A stretch of 64,000 bases of DNA from Bacteroidales bacterium UBA4070 (GTDB lineage: Bacteria; Bacteroidota; Bacteroidia; Bacteroidales; VadinHA17). The stretch is taken from the NCBI GenBank assembly GCA_002383485.1, contig DFYY01000025.1:1-64000 (forward strand), read 5' to 3'. The position numbers and the translations under genes are program-made. Shown here piece by piece: positions 34,556 to 43,904 of this stretch. Every line of letters starts with the position of its first letter. The first letter of the stretch is position 1. The notes beneath the pieces are model-generated. The model made no database searches. It worked only from the letters and a program-made list of their open reading frames with translations, and was not told where the DNA came from.

Positions 34556-34563
34556 CAAAAATA
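34556..34563 (-). promoter_or_regulatory. -7 box for ettA
   Basis: TATTTTTG on the minus strand, 20 bp before the ATG, matches TAnnTTTG. It lies inside a small inverted repeat (gacaaaa/ttttgtc). Confidence 0.5.
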
Positions 34564-34610
34564 ATCATTTTGTCTGCCTGTTTCAGACTTTCATCACCCA
34601 ACCGGCCGAT

Positions 34611-34644
34611 CAGACCTTCAGACCTTGAGACCTTCAGAACTTCC
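34611..34644. repeat. 8-bp tandem array (agaccttc family)
   Basis: Four consecutive 8-bp units, agaccttc, agaccttg, agaccttc and agaacttc, lie across the 3' end of the membrane protein gene on the minus strand. Related 7-bp arrays occur at 35995-36029 and 63748-63797. Confidence 0.7.
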
Positions 34645-35059
34645 CCGGACATCCCTTTTCAAAAAGGGAAATCGTCTCAGACTGTACCAGGACCCAGATG
34701 ATATAAACACCTTTCAGTGTTCCGATGGGGACGTTGAGAAGGCCAATGGCTCCCATCACCAGTGTCAGAATCCTGGCCCAGGGCTTGCAGTAGAAGAGGC
34801 CTGTTCCGCCGGCGATCATCGCCCCTCCGAAGAGCAGAAACATAACCACGAGCGGGGTCCCGATGATGCCAAGAACCTTAATTGCCGTCGGATCTGGAAC
34901 AAACTGATCCACAAATCCGAGGAGGATAGCAATACCCAACCCGGTAATTACCAAAATTGATCCGAATACTATCTGCAGGATGGCTACTATATTGACATGC
35001 TTCTTCATCCTGTTCTCTTCAACTGTCACCGCTGTGGGTGATGTGGCATTCTCTTCCAT
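34634..35059 (-). CDS. four-helix membrane protein, unknown function
   Basis: A membrane protein of about 141 residues from the ATG at 35059 (MEENATSP); a start 11 codons earlier is also open. Hydrophobic segments lie near residues 25-47, 60-80, 85-100 and 105-125, with WARILTLVMGAIGLLNVPIGTLKGVYIIWVL near the end, a pattern shared by many uncharacterised bacterial membrane proteins. No catalytic motif is visible. It stands alone and divergent from the small lipoprotein gene. Confidence 0.7.
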   Translation of the reverse strand: MEENATSPTAVTVEENRMKKHVNIVAILQIVFGSILVITGLGIAILLGFVDQFVPDPTAIKVLGIIGTPLVVMFLLFGGAMIAGGTGLFYCKPWARILTLVMGAIGLLNVPIGTLKGVYIIWVLVQSETISLFEKGCPGKF

Positions 35060-35147
35060 ATTATAAAGTTTTTTTAGGTTTGCCTGTTTCAAAATAATGA
35101 CTCCAATTTATAAAAAATGCTGCACTGCAGCACCAATACTAATTGAT

Positions 35148-35155
35148 TACCTTTG
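35148..35155 (+). promoter_or_regulatory. -7 box for the small lipoprotein gene
   Basis: TACCTTTG matches TAnnTTTG and lies 23 bp before the ATG at 35179. Confidence 0.5.
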
Positions 35156-35178
35156 CCGTTATCACAGAAAAGCCAGTT

Positions 35179-35406
35179 ATGAAGAAGATTTTATATGCCT
35201 CAGCCCTTCTCATTATTACGTGTACATTCAGTTCATGCGAGATTCTCGGTGACGGTTGCCAGGTCTGCCGGACAGTATCCTATGATAACGGTAACCCCAT
35301 AGCCTGGGGCACTGAAGGCGAGTACTGCGACGAAGAACTCCTGGCAATAAAGGCTATCCCCCCCTCGACTGTCGGCGGGGTGACAACCTACTGGGAATGT
35401 CGCTGA
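35179..35406 (+). CDS. small cysteine-rich lipoprotein
   Basis: A 75-residue product from the ATG at 35179 (MKKILYASALLIITCTFSSC); an upstream start would add 12 residues before the signal peptide. The lipobox FSSC predicts lipidation at Cys20. The mature part has four more cysteines (GCQVC, EYCDE and a C-terminal ECR), which could form two disulfides. No known domain is recognised. A good -7 box lies just upstream, so the gene is probably expressed on its own. Confidence 0.72.
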   Translation: MKKILYASALLIITCTFSSCEILGDGCQVCRTVSYDNGNPIAWGTEGEYCDEELLAIKAIPPSTVGGVTTYWECR

Positions 35407-35586
35407 TATCTCTCTCATGCTCATTATCTGAGCATTGTAAGACATCTCATATCTTGTTAAAAAGTTGTTGTTAATAAGTAGTTGCCAAAGTTGAAATTTG
35501 CGGTGGAATTGTTTAATCTTGCTATATCCTTGCCGGATATCTTTACGCTGAGTTCGGATTATTAACCCCGGGTTCACTTTATAGAA

Positions 35587-35991
35587 ATGCTTAACATAAC
35601 AGGCAAACAAATCGCCATCGTTGAGGACGATGCTGCTTCACTGAAGTACTATGAGACTCTTCTCAGGGAGACCGGCGCAGAGGTATACGTCTACCGTAAC
35701 GGCAAGGAGTTTGTCGATGCCATAACTGTCGGCAGGGCTCATTTTGATCTTGTATTCATGGATTTTCTTGTACCCCTGGTAAACGGCATTGAATGCACAA
35801 GGGCTTTTCGCCAGGTGAACCGTTCGGCACCGGTGATACTTATCACGGCATATTACTCCGAGCAGACAAAGAATGAAGCATACATTGCAGGCTGTACCGA
35901 GTACAATCTCAAGCCTGTCTTCCCGGACAAGATCCAGATGATCATTGAAAAGTACCTGGCTCCCAGGCCGGCGTATCAGGCGTACGACTGA
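35587..35991 (+). CDS. single-domain response regulator
   Basis: A 134-residue receiver domain with no output domain. The acidic pair is EDD (residues 13-15), the phosphoacceptor is Asp59 in FMDFLVPLVNG, the conserved threonine is Thr87 in LITAYY, and the lysine is Lys109 in YNLKPVF. All catalytic residues are present, so it should accept phosphate. Single-domain regulators of this kind act in phosphorelays or bind partner proteins directly. No histidine kinase is adjacent; the closest in the window is the LytS-like kinase 20 kb away, which has its own regulator. Confidence 0.9.
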   Translation: MLNITGKQIAIVEDDAASLKYYETLLRETGAEVYVYRNGKEFVDAITVGRAHFDLVFMDFLVPLVNGIECTRAFRQVNRSAPVILITAYYSEQTKNEAYIAGCTEYNLKPVFPDKIQMIIEKYLAPRPAYQAYD

Positions 35992-35994
35992 TAA

Positions 35995-36029
35995 AAGTCG
36001 AAGGTCAAAAGTCCAAAGTCGAAAGACTG
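35995..36029. repeat. 7-bp tandem array (aagtcga family)
   Basis: Five 7-bp units (aagtcga, aggtcaa, aagtcca, aagtcga, aagactg) lie between the response regulator stop and the end of the convergent GT117 gene. Confidence 0.75.
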
Positions 36030-36040
36030 AAGATGGTGGA

Positions 36041-39000
36041 CTATTTCTGCTGACTCATCTGCACATACCTGGAATAGAGTTCGTTGTACTTCACGTTGAT
36101 CTCTTCTGCAAGGGTGATTTCGCCATTGTCAAAACAGACTCGCATGGCCTGCATCATCATCTGGAGACCATTGGCAATCTCAGCCTCGGCGTAGAGAGCC
36201 ACCGAAGGCCTCTGGTCAAGGATATACCCGGAACGGTCATAATAGTACCCGGCAAACCCTGAGGCAAGTTCCTTCGCCTTCTCACGGTCTCCGGCAGCAA
36301 AGCAGGCTGAGATGATGTCCGAGAAGTAAAAATCATATCCCATCTTTGAGACAGGGAAGAGCTCGATGCACCTGTTGATAACCTCTTTTGCCCTGACGGT
36401 ATCGCCTTCGGCAGCAAGCTGTTTTGCCAGTTTCGAATAGTTGAGCCGTGCCCGTACAACAGTCAGGGTCCGGTTATGATAATAATCGACATAAACATCC
36501 GGGTCGGCTGAGCCGGTCCATGTGAACTTGTTCATCATGTTGTCATACAGAATGTCCGTGTCGATAGTCCCGTACTCAAACCAGCTCTTGTTCTCTCCCT
36601 TTACCGGCACAAGCCTGTAGGCCAGCCCTTCAAGCCGGAAATACTCCTCCAGCCCCAGGGCATCATCATGCTGACCGGCCACGAAATATATCGGACGGTC
36701 CCAGTCGTTGTGAGCCAGGATATCAATTACAAGGAGCTGGTTCTTCATGATCCAGGAACCCTTGAGGTTTATGTCGATATATGGCACGATCTTATCTGCA
36801 TCCTCCGGCCTGACTGTACCGTTGGCAATCACCTTCGCGGCATCGACGGGAATTCGTATCGTGCGGGTGGGTATATACCAGAAATCCTCCCCGTAAAGTG
36901 AGAGCTTCGAGACTTCGCTGCCGCTGGTGATGAACTTCATTACCTCCTTCGCCGTTGCGGGCTCTTTAACCCTCTCAAAGACAGCTACCTGGTTGTTGAC
37001 ACCGTCATAGTAAAGTTCCTTCGGAAGGCTGATGGGCAGGGGCTCGGAGGTATAGGCCTTGTATTTCATCTGGTCTATGTACCAGTCGGTGTTGAGAAGC
37101 ATCAGGTTGCAGATCCTCACGTCAGTGCGGACATCCTCCACCTCCTGTGCATACCAGAGAGGGAATGTGTCATTGTCGCCGCCCGTGAATATTATTGCGT
37201 TGGGGGCGCAGGAGTTGAGGTAATTGAAGGCCACATCCCGGCCAAGATACCTGCCGGAACGGTCATGGTCATCCCAGTTTTCGGAAGCCATCAATGCCGG
37301 TACGGCGGCAAAGGAGAGGGCAGAGGCAATGACTGCCGCGGGGGTGGCCGGTACCGCTTTTCGCAACAGCTCAAACAGCGCAAGCACGCCAAGACCTATC
37401 CATATCGTGAAGGCGTAGAACGAAGCCGCGTATGCATAGTCCCGCTCCCTGGGCTGGTTCGGGTACTGGTTGAGGTATATGACGATGGCGATACCCGTCA
37501 TCACGAAGAGGAGCAGGACTATCCACCAGTTGCGGACATCGCGGTTGAAGTGCCACAGGAACCCGACAAGTCCGAGCAGCAGCGGGAGGAGAAAATACCT
37601 GTTTCGCGAAGGCGCATTCTTCATGTCATCAGGCATCCCCTTCACAGAGCCTGTCCTGGGGGCGTCGAGGGCCTCAATACCGGTGATCCAGTTGCCGTTG
37701 ATGGGTCCTCCCGAGCTCTGGATGTCATTCTGCCTTCCGCTGAAGTTCCACATGAAGTAACGGAAATACATGAAGCCGAGCTGATGACTGAACATAAACC
37801 TGAGGTTCTGACCGAAAGTGGGTACCCTGACAGTAGTTAGCTCACCCGTCTGGGGGTCCTTCACACGTACAGGCTTGCCACCGGTACCGACATACCGTTC
37901 ATACTCCCTGACATGATCCGGGGAATCACTCCACATCCTGGGGAACAGAGTCATGAACCGCTCATCGTATTCGCGTGTGGTCTCGCGGTTTGTAATTATA
38001 TATTTCCCGCCTGAAGGATTATATACAGGCTTGCCCTTCACATAATCAGTCACCGGTGCATTGTAGTAAGGGCCGTAGAACAGGGGGCGCTGGCCGTACT
38101 GCTCGCGGTTCAGGTAATAAAGCAGGGCGAAGGGATTTGAAGGGTTGTTCTCGTTCATCGGAGGATTGGCTGTTGACCTTATAACGATGACCGCAAAGCT
38201 CGAATAACCTATGATTATAACCGTCAGTGCCGTCATAATCGTGTTGAGTACCACCCTTGTGCGGTTTGAAAGAAACCAGACACCGTAGATGACTGCAGAC
38301 AGGAAAACAATGTTCAGAAGCAGTTTGTCAGTCAGTAACCACAGCCCTGAAAGCAGCATTGTCACTGCTGCCAGGACGAATCCCCTCCTGCCGTCGGTAT
38401 GAGTGAAGGTGTACCAGACTGAAAGCAGCAGAGCTGCAATGAAGAGCAGCATATGGATGTACATCCCGCTGTTGAATGGCATGCCCAGGCTGTTGACAAA
38501 GAAGAGTTCAAAGGCCGATGTCACCCTCACCAAGCCCGGGATAATGCCGTACATGACAAGCACGAGCAGCAGTACCGAGACGCCAATTGAAGCGGCAAAA
38601 CCCTTCCACGAGAATTCATACTTGCGGAAGTACCAGATGAAAACAATTGCCGGAATTGCCAGCAGGTTGAGGAGGTGCACTCCAATTGAGAGTCCTATCA
38701 TGAAGGCAATCAGTATTATCCACCTGTTGGCATGTGGCTCTTCCGATGCATCCTCCCATCTCAGCATGGCCCAGAAGACCACCGCTGTGAAGAGCGATGA
38801 GGTTGCATAAACCTCACCCTCCACTGCCGAAAACCAGAATGTATCAGAGAAGGCATACGCCAGCGCTCCGGTCACGCCTGCGCCAAGAACGGCAATAATA
38901 CTCCCGGCTGTATAGTCAGACTCCTGCTTGAGGAAGATCCTGCGGGCAAGGTGTGTAACAGTCCAGAAGAGGAACAGTATCGTCAGTGCGCTGAACAGAC

Positions 39001-39253
39001 CTGACATGGCGTTGATCATCATGGCCACTTTCGACACGTCGCCACCGGCAAAAAAGGAGAAAAACCTTCCGAGGAGCATGAAGAAGGGAGCCCCGGGCGG
39101 GTGGCCGACTTCAAGCTTCCATGCCGAGGCAATGAACTCACTGCAGTCCCAGAGGCTCATTGTTGGCTCAATGGTCAGCAGATAGGTTATTGCTGCAACG
39201 ACAAATACCGCCCAGCCGATTATGTTTTCCCAGAGCCTGAATTTCTTTATCAT
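36041..39253 (-). CDS. DUF2723 / GT117 protein O-mannosyltransferase-like membrane protein
   Basis: A large membrane protein of 1070 residues from the ATG at 39253 (MIKKFRLWENIIGW); a longer reading adds 26 residues that overlap the promoter. The N-terminal half has about 12 membrane helices with LTIEPTMSLWDCSEFIASAWKLEVGHPPGAPFF, the DUF2723 signature, where the aspartate-glutamate pair is likely catalytic. The C-terminal 450 residues are extracytoplasmic and end in TPR-like repeats (LAAEGDTVRAKEVINRCIELFP). DUF2723 proteins form GT117 and are linked to protein O-glycosylation or lipid-linked sugar transfer at the outer face of the inner membrane. Specificity is unknown. Confidence 0.9.
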   Translation of the reverse strand: MIKKFRLWENIIGWAVFVVAAITYLLTIEPTMSLWDCSEFIASAWKLEVGHPPGAPFFMLLGRFFSFFAGGDVSKVAMMINAMSGLFSALTILFLFWTVTHLARRIFLKQESDYTAGSIIAVLGAGVTGALAYAFSDTFWFSAVEGEVYATSSLFTAVVFWAMLRWEDASEEPHANRWIILIAFMIGLSIGVHLLNLLAIPAIVFIWYFRKYEFSWKGFAASIGVSVLLLVLVMYGIIPGLVRVTSAFELFFVNSLGMPFNSGMYIHMLLFIAALLLSVWYTFTHTDGRRGFVLAAVTMLLSGLWLLTDKLLLNIVFLSAVIYGVWFLSNRTRVVLNTIMTALTVIIIGYSSFAVIVIRSTANPPMNENNPSNPFALLYYLNREQYGQRPLFYGPYYNAPVTDYVKGKPVYNPSGGKYIITNRETTREYDERFMTLFPRMWSDSPDHVREYERYVGTGGKPVRVKDPQTGELTTVRVPTFGQNLRFMFSHQLGFMYFRYFMWNFSGRQNDIQSSGGPINGNWITGIEALDAPRTGSVKGMPDDMKNAPSRNRYFLLPLLLGLVGFLWHFNRDVRNWWIVLLLFVMTGIAIVIYLNQYPNQPRERDYAYAASFYAFTIWIGLGVLALFELLRKAVPATPAAVIASALSFAAVPALMASENWDDHDRSGRYLGRDVAFNYLNSCAPNAIIFTGGDNDTFPLWYAQEVEDVRTDVRICNLMLLNTDWYIDQMKYKAYTSEPLPISLPKELYYDGVNNQVAVFERVKEPATAKEVMKFITSGSEVSKLSLYGEDFWYIPTRTIRIPVDAAKVIANGTVRPEDADKIVPYIDINLKGSWIMKNQLLVIDILAHNDWDRPIYFVAGQHDDALGLEEYFRLEGLAYRLVPVKGENKSWFEYGTIDTDILYDNMMNKFTWTGSADPDVYVDYYHNRTLTVVRARLNYSKLAKQLAAEGDTVRAKEVINRCIELFPVSKMGYDFYFSDIISACFAAGDREKAKELASGFAGYYYDRSGYILDQRPSVALYAEAEIANGLQMMMQAMRVCFDNGEITLAEEINVKYNELYSRYVQMSQQK

Positions 39254-39287
39254 AATATGATTGTTATCGTTCCTTAATAATTCCGCA

Positions 39288-39295
39288 CGAAAATA
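39288..39295 (-). promoter_or_regulatory. -7 box for the GT117 gene
   Basis: TATTTTCG on the minus strand, 35 bp before the ATG, is one base from TAnnTTTG. It is part of the divergent promoter region shared with the metallopeptidase-like gene. Confidence 0.4.
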
Positions 39296-39337
39296 ATAAG
39301 ATTTTGGCGTGTACCCGAAGATATCGGCCAATTTTGG

Positions 39338-39345
39338 TATTTTTG
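39338..39345 (+). promoter_or_regulatory. -7 box for the HExxH surface protein
   Basis: TATTTTTG matches TAnnTTTG and lies 15 bp before the ATG at 39361, giving a very short leader. Confidence 0.5.
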
Positions 39346-39360
39346 GGCAAACTGCCTGGA

Positions 39361-42228
39361 ATGAAAAAGGTAATTATTCTGTTCATTATGAGCCTGCTTA
39401 CGCTGGCCAGGGCAGGTGCGCAGTATTATGACACCGGGCAGGACCCCGCCTCCCTGAAGTGGCTGCAGATAAAGACCACCCACTTTCGCATCATCTTTCC
39501 CACTGACTTCGGCTCAGAGGCCACCCGCTATGCAAGGCTGCTGGAGAAGTCATACGGGAAGCTCTCCGTGCTCTACCCTGCTGTAAGGACAAAAATTCCG
39601 GTGATCATACACAACCACTCGATGCAGTCGAACGGTTATGTCAGCTGGGCGCCCAGAAGGATGGAGCTCTTTCCCCTGCCGGGACAGGATAATCTGCCGA
39701 TGCACCCCGCCAGGCAGCTGACAGTGCACGAGACGGCACATGTCCTTCAGCTGGGATCGCTCAACGGAAAAGGACTGGGCAGGGCGCTGACATGGATCAT
39801 CGGTGAACAGGCAGTGGGCCTTGCAGCTGTGGAGGTTCCTACATGGGCTTTCGAGGGTGATGCCGTCTGGGCGGAAACGGCCTCCGGATTGTCTGGAAGG
39901 GGTCGGAGCAATGTCTTTATCCGGGGAGCCAGAGCCCTTGCAGAGGAACCGAAGGGATTGTACAGTTATGATAAAATGCTCTCCGGATCTTACAGGAACT
40001 TTACACCTGATCACTATGTTTTCGGATACCTGATGATAAATCACCTGCGGACAACAGATCCTGACGCATGGAGCACAATGACATCAAAGATATCTCCGGG
40101 ATGGCACCTGAACCCTGTCAACGCCGGGCTTCGAAGTGCAAACGGATTAACGAAAAAACGGCTTTATGATTCCACATTTGCCACACTGGAAAGAGTGTGG
40201 AACAATAACCTTCCTGAAGGAACCATGGATTACACTCCTCTGAGTACCGGCCGTAAACGGGATTATGTAAGCCACTTCGCCCCTTACCGCCTGTCTGACG
40301 GCAGGATCATCTCACTCAGGACTTCGATGTCAGATCCCTCACGGTTCGTAATCACTGACCCGGAAACAGGCAAAGAGACGAATCTCACCACCACCGGATA
40401 CGTCTATCCATACATTTTTTCATATTCAGACAGCTCGGTAGTATGGTCGGAACAACACCCCGATATCAGATGGGATAACCGTGACTATTCTGTTATCAAG
40501 ATGCTGGACCTCTCGGGGGGAGGCATCAGGCAACTTACATTCCGGTCCAGGTATACAGCGCCTGACCTCTCGCCTGACGGCAGAACGGTGGCAGCAGTAT
40601 CAACCACAACCGGGATGCTCTGTTCACTTGTCTTTCTTGATGCACGCACCGGTGAAGTCCTGATGAACATCGTGCCCCCCGACAGCCTCATTCTGCAGCG
40701 ACCGGCCTGGTCATCTGACGGCAGCGCGGTAACGATGGTCACCCTGAATGATAACGGAGAAGGTATAAGGACTTACAGCCCGACCGGCAAGAGGTGGACG
40801 GTACACATGGAGGAGAGCATCACCGACATAGTGCAGGCAAAAATACACAATGACACACTCTTCTATCTTGCACAGGGCGACGGCTCTGACAATATCTACC
40901 GTATAGCAGGCGACGGGCCGGCAGAGAGGATAACCGGTTCCCGGTATGGTATTTCCGGCTTTTCAGTGAGGAGAAGCGAGCTGCTTTTTTCAGACTATAC
41001 TGCCGGCGGGTATGTCATAGCATCAGAAAAAACATCGGCCACGGCAGGAAAGGCCGGAATCGAGGGTCACGAAATCATCCCGGCGGTTGCTCCGATGAAC
41101 CCGGTTCCGGATGATGTGCAGAAGCCGTTGCCTGTGATCCCGGAACCGGTAAGGTACAGCAAGCTGACGCACCTTTTCAATATCCACAGCTGGTTTCCGT
41201 TCTACGCAGACACTGACGAGTTAGGGAGCGACCCGACAGCTGTCAGGCCCGGGTTGACACTGATGTCGCAAAACCACCTCAGCACACTGGTGACTACCGC
41301 AGGCTATGAATACAGCTACGGAGACCATTTTATTCATACCGGCATAACCTGGAAGGGATGGCACCCGGTAATAAATGCGGAGCTCACCTGGGGAGGAGAA
41401 CAGCTGGTCACCAGGGATACATCCCAAAGCTCTGCTCCCTCCGACCTGGGCCGTGACCTGCAGCTCAACCTCAACATCTATGACCAGTTGTGGTTCGCTT
41501 ACGGCAAGTTCAGACAGATGATCATGCCGGCCGTATACCTCAGTTACCGCAACAAGTATACATTCATCACCGATGAAAACAGGTTTGACAGGGACATAGT
41601 AACGGTCACCGGGAGGTTCTATTTCTCAAACACCTTCCGGACAGCTTACCGTGACATCAATCCGCGCTGGGGACAGGTAATTGATCTCAGGCTGACGGGC
41701 ACCCCGTGGGACTCTGAGCTGTACAACAGCAGGAACTATGCAAGGGCCATCCTCTTCTTCCCGGGCCTGCTGGCAAATCACAGCCTGGCAGCACGGGCCG
41801 GATGGGAGAGCCAGGCTCCTGCAAGGAAACTGGTATATCGAAACTCGATCCCGTGGCCGAGGGGCCTCAGTGATGATCTCATAGCAGAAAAACTCTTCTC
41901 CTTCTCGGCAGACTACACATTACCTCTGCTTTACCCAGATCTTGCCGCAGGAAGCCTTCTGTATCTCAAGAGAATAAGGGGAACACTGTTCTGGGACTAT
42001 GCCAGAGGCGAGAAGATCAATGATTACTCCAGCCGCAGTTTCAATGCCGGAACGGCAGAATACAGTTCATACGGGTCGGAACTGATGGCTGATTTTTATC
42101 TTATGCGCTTCCCGTTCGAGATGAGCGCAGGCGTCAGGGGGGGATATATCCCCGGTGAACAGAGATACTTTGTGACAGGAGCCTTCTCAGTCAATATCTA
42201 CGGTACGGTCCTTGGACGAGAGCGTTGA
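39361..42228 (+). CDS. large exported protein with gluzincin motif, beta propeller and C-terminal barrel
   Basis: A 955-residue exported protein from the ATG at 39361; a longer frame adds 19 residues without sense. The signal peptide ends in RAGAQ. An N-terminal domain holds TVHETAHVLQLG, an HExxH zinc motif (His123, Glu124, His127) and a candidate third ligand Glu165 in AFEGDAVWAE, the gluzincin arrangement. The middle has TolB/PD40-like blades (LSPDGRTVAAVS, and similar). The last 300 residues are beta-rich and end in VTGAFSVNIYGTVLGRER, like an outer-membrane barrel. A surface peptidase or chaperone with a propeller is plausible; the substrate is unknown. Its end overlaps the convergent decarboxylase gene by 42 bp. 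Confidence 0.75.
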   Translation: MKKVIILFIMSLLTLARAGAQYYDTGQDPASLKWLQIKTTHFRIIFPTDFGSEATRYARLLEKSYGKLSVLYPAVRTKIPVIIHNHSMQSNGYVSWAPRRMELFPLPGQDNLPMHPARQLTVHETAHVLQLGSLNGKGLGRALTWIIGEQAVGLAAVEVPTWAFEGDAVWAETASGLSGRGRSNVFIRGARALAEEPKGLYSYDKMLSGSYRNFTPDHYVFGYLMINHLRTTDPDAWSTMTSKISPGWHLNPVNAGLRSANGLTKKRLYDSTFATLERVWNNNLPEGTMDYTPLSTGRKRDYVSHFAPYRLSDGRIISLRTSMSDPSRFVITDPETGKETNLTTTGYVYPYIFSYSDSSVVWSEQHPDIRWDNRDYSVIKMLDLSGGGIRQLTFRSRYTAPDLSPDGRTVAAVSTTTGMLCSLVFLDARTGEVLMNIVPPDSLILQRPAWSSDGSAVTMVTLNDNGEGIRTYSPTGKRWTVHMEESITDIVQAKIHNDTLFYLAQGDGSDNIYRIAGDGPAERITGSRYGISGFSVRRSELLFSDYTAGGYVIASEKTSATAGKAGIEGHEIIPAVAPMNPVPDDVQKPLPVIPEPVRYSKLTHLFNIHSWFPFYADTDELGSDPTAVRPGLTLMSQNHLSTLVTTAGYEYSYGDHFIHTGITWKGWHPVINAELTWGGEQLVTRDTSQSSAPSDLGRDLQLNLNIYDQLWFAYGKFRQMIMPAVYLSYRNKYTFITDENRFDRDIVTVTGRFYFSNTFRTAYRDINPRWGQVIDLRLTGTPWDSELYNSRNYARAILFFPGLLANHSLAARAGWESQAPARKLVYRNSIPWPRGLSDDLIAEKLFSFSADYTLPLLYPDLAAGSLLYLKRIRGTLFWDYARGEKINDYSSRSFNAGTAEYSSYGSELMADFYLMRFPFEMSAGVRGGYIPGEQRYFVTGAFSVNIYGTVLGRER

Positions 42229-43632
42229 GGCGTACTCCCTGATCAGGTTCCAGGCTTCAGTGACATGATACTCCGTTACGTTTGTCTGGGCTGTTACCAT
42301 CCGCAAAACATACCTGCCGTTCACTTTTGTATGGGTCAGGTATATCTTGCCGGAATCATTGAGGGCATGATTGATCTGCTCATTGATCCTGTCAGCTTCT
42401 GAATCGCTCATGCCATCAGGCCTGTACCGGAAACAGACTGTGTTGAGCGGCACCGGGGCCATCAGTTCAAAATCCTTATCAGCCTCAATCAGACCGGCCA
42501 GCATCTGTGCCAGCCTGAGATGTCCTCGTATCACATTCTGCAGACCATCAACGCCATAGGAGCGGATAACAGCCCACAGTTTCAGCGCCCTGAAACGCCG
42601 GCCGAGCGGTATGCCCCAGTCGCGGTAATCATTCACCTGACCCCTTGTGCGTGTCTTCAGATACTCCGGCAGAATTTCAAAGGTGCGTATCAGAGATGCC
42701 GCATCGCGGACAAAGTATGCAGAGCAGTCAAAGTTGGTGAACATCCACTTGTGCGGGTTAAACACAAACGAGTCGGCATATTCGATGCCGTCAGCTATCC
42801 GGCGCATCTCCGGAAGCAGCAGGGCTGTACCGCCCAGTGCAGCGTCGACATGGAGCCAGATGCCGTGCCGGTGGCATATCTCTCCCACCTCTCTCAGAGG
42901 ATCAATGGCTGTAGTGCCTGTGGTCCCGATTGTGGCTACTGTGCAGCAGGGAATATAACCTGCAGCCAGATCCTTCTCTATAGCCCCCTCGAGGGCTTCA
43001 GGATCCATTGAAAAGTCATCGCGGACATCTACCCTGACCAGGTTATCGCGTCCGAATCCGGCCACGCCAGCCCCCTTTTCAACCGAGGAGTGTGTCTGGG
43101 TTGAGACATATATCCTGAGCCTTCCCGCATCACGAAGGCCTTCCCTGTTGGATTGGAAACCTGTAACTTTTTCGCGGGCGGTTATCAGCGCAGCAAGGGT
43201 GGCTGACGAGGCGCTGTCCTGTATCACCCCTTCAAACCCTTCCGGCAGCCCGGTCATCACACGCAGCCATTCCATCATTCTCTCCTCGAGCTCTGCGGCT
43301 GCCGGTGAGGTCTCCCACAGCATGCACTGTGCACCCAGGGCTGAGGTAAGCATCTCTGCAAGAACGGAAGGGGGACTGCTGTTTGCGGGGAAATAGGCAA
43401 AGAAATTCGGGCTCTGCCAGTGAGTTATGCCAGGCATGATCACCTCATCAAAGTCCTTCAGGAAAAGGTCAAAGGATTCGCTGCCCGTTGGGGGCAGTTC
43501 CGGCAGTGCATTTTTTATATCACCCGGCCTGACACGTGATTTAACCGGATATTTTTCAACGTTTTCAAAGTAGCGGGCAATCCACTCCACGATGGCATGC
43601 CCCTGTCTCCGGAATTCGTCACTGTCCATCAC
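42187..43632 (-). CDS. PLP-dependent group II decarboxylase (aromatic amino acid type)
   Basis: A 481-residue cytosolic enzyme of the aromatic-L-amino-acid/histidine/glutamate decarboxylase family. Visible features are FFAYFPANSSPPSVLAEML near residue 80, QDSASSATLAALITARE, a stacking His181 in THSSVEKGA, the PLP aspartate Asp263 in HVDAALGG and the Schiff-base lysine Lys295 in NPHKWMFTNFDC. Related proteins decarboxylate tyrosine, tryptophan or dopa; which of these applies here cannot be told. The usual AYAG after the aspartate is ALGG here. It follows atpC on the same strand by 2 bp, so it may be read from the ATP synthase transcript. Confidence 0.9.
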   Translation of the reverse strand: MMDSDEFRRQGHAIVEWIARYFENVEKYPVKSRVRPGDIKNALPELPPTGSESFDLFLKDFDEVIMPGITHWQSPNFFAYFPANSSPPSVLAEMLTSALGAQCMLWETSPAAAELEERMMEWLRVMTGLPEGFEGVIQDSASSATLAALITAREKVTGFQSNREGLRDAGRLRIYVSTQTHSSVEKGAGVAGFGRDNLVRVDVRDDFSMDPEALEGAIEKDLAAGYIPCCTVATIGTTGTTAIDPLREVGEICHRHGIWLHVDAALGGTALLLPEMRRIADGIEYADSFVFNPHKWMFTNFDCSAYFVRDAASLIRTFEILPEYLKTRTRGQVNDYRDWGIPLGRRFRALKLWAVIRSYGVDGLQNVIRGHLRLAQMLAGLIEADKDFELMAPVPLNTVCFRYRPDGMSDSEADRINEQINHALNDSGKIYLTHTKVNGRYVLRMVTAQTNVTEYHVTEAWNLIREYASTLSSKDRTVDID

Positions 43633-43634
43633 AC

Positions 43635-43886
43635 TCAGCTCCGGGTAACGGAATCGGCCAGCAGTATGATCATGTTTTTCTTCACCTCGATCACGCCGCC
43701 GGTGATATCAAAGCGTACCTCGGCGCCCTGTTCGTCAGCGATGACAACCGGGCCTGCATCGAGTGTGGAGATGATGGGTGCATGGTCCTTAAGTACCTGG
43801 AAGGAGCCTTTTCTTCCGGGCACGCGTACTGAGCGGATTTCTCCCGAATAGATGCTTTTGTCAGGTGTGATAATCTCTATCTTCAC
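43635..43886 (-). CDS. atpC: ATP synthase F1 epsilon subunit
   Basis: An 83-residue protein with only the N-terminal beta-sandwich of epsilon (MKIEIITPDKSIYSGEIRSVRVPGRKGSFQVL). The C-terminal helical domain that inhibits ATP hydrolysis in many bacteria, and brings the length to about 130, is absent, as is common in Bacteroidota. It connects the gamma shaft to the c ring. It lies 19 bp after atpD. Confidence 0.92.
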   Translation of the reverse strand: MKIEIITPDKSIYSGEIRSVRVPGRKGSFQVLKDHAPIISTLDAGPVVIADEQGAEVRFDITGGVIEVKKNMIILLADSVTRS

Positions 43887-43904
43887 GTCGGGTCTCTTTT
43901 GACT

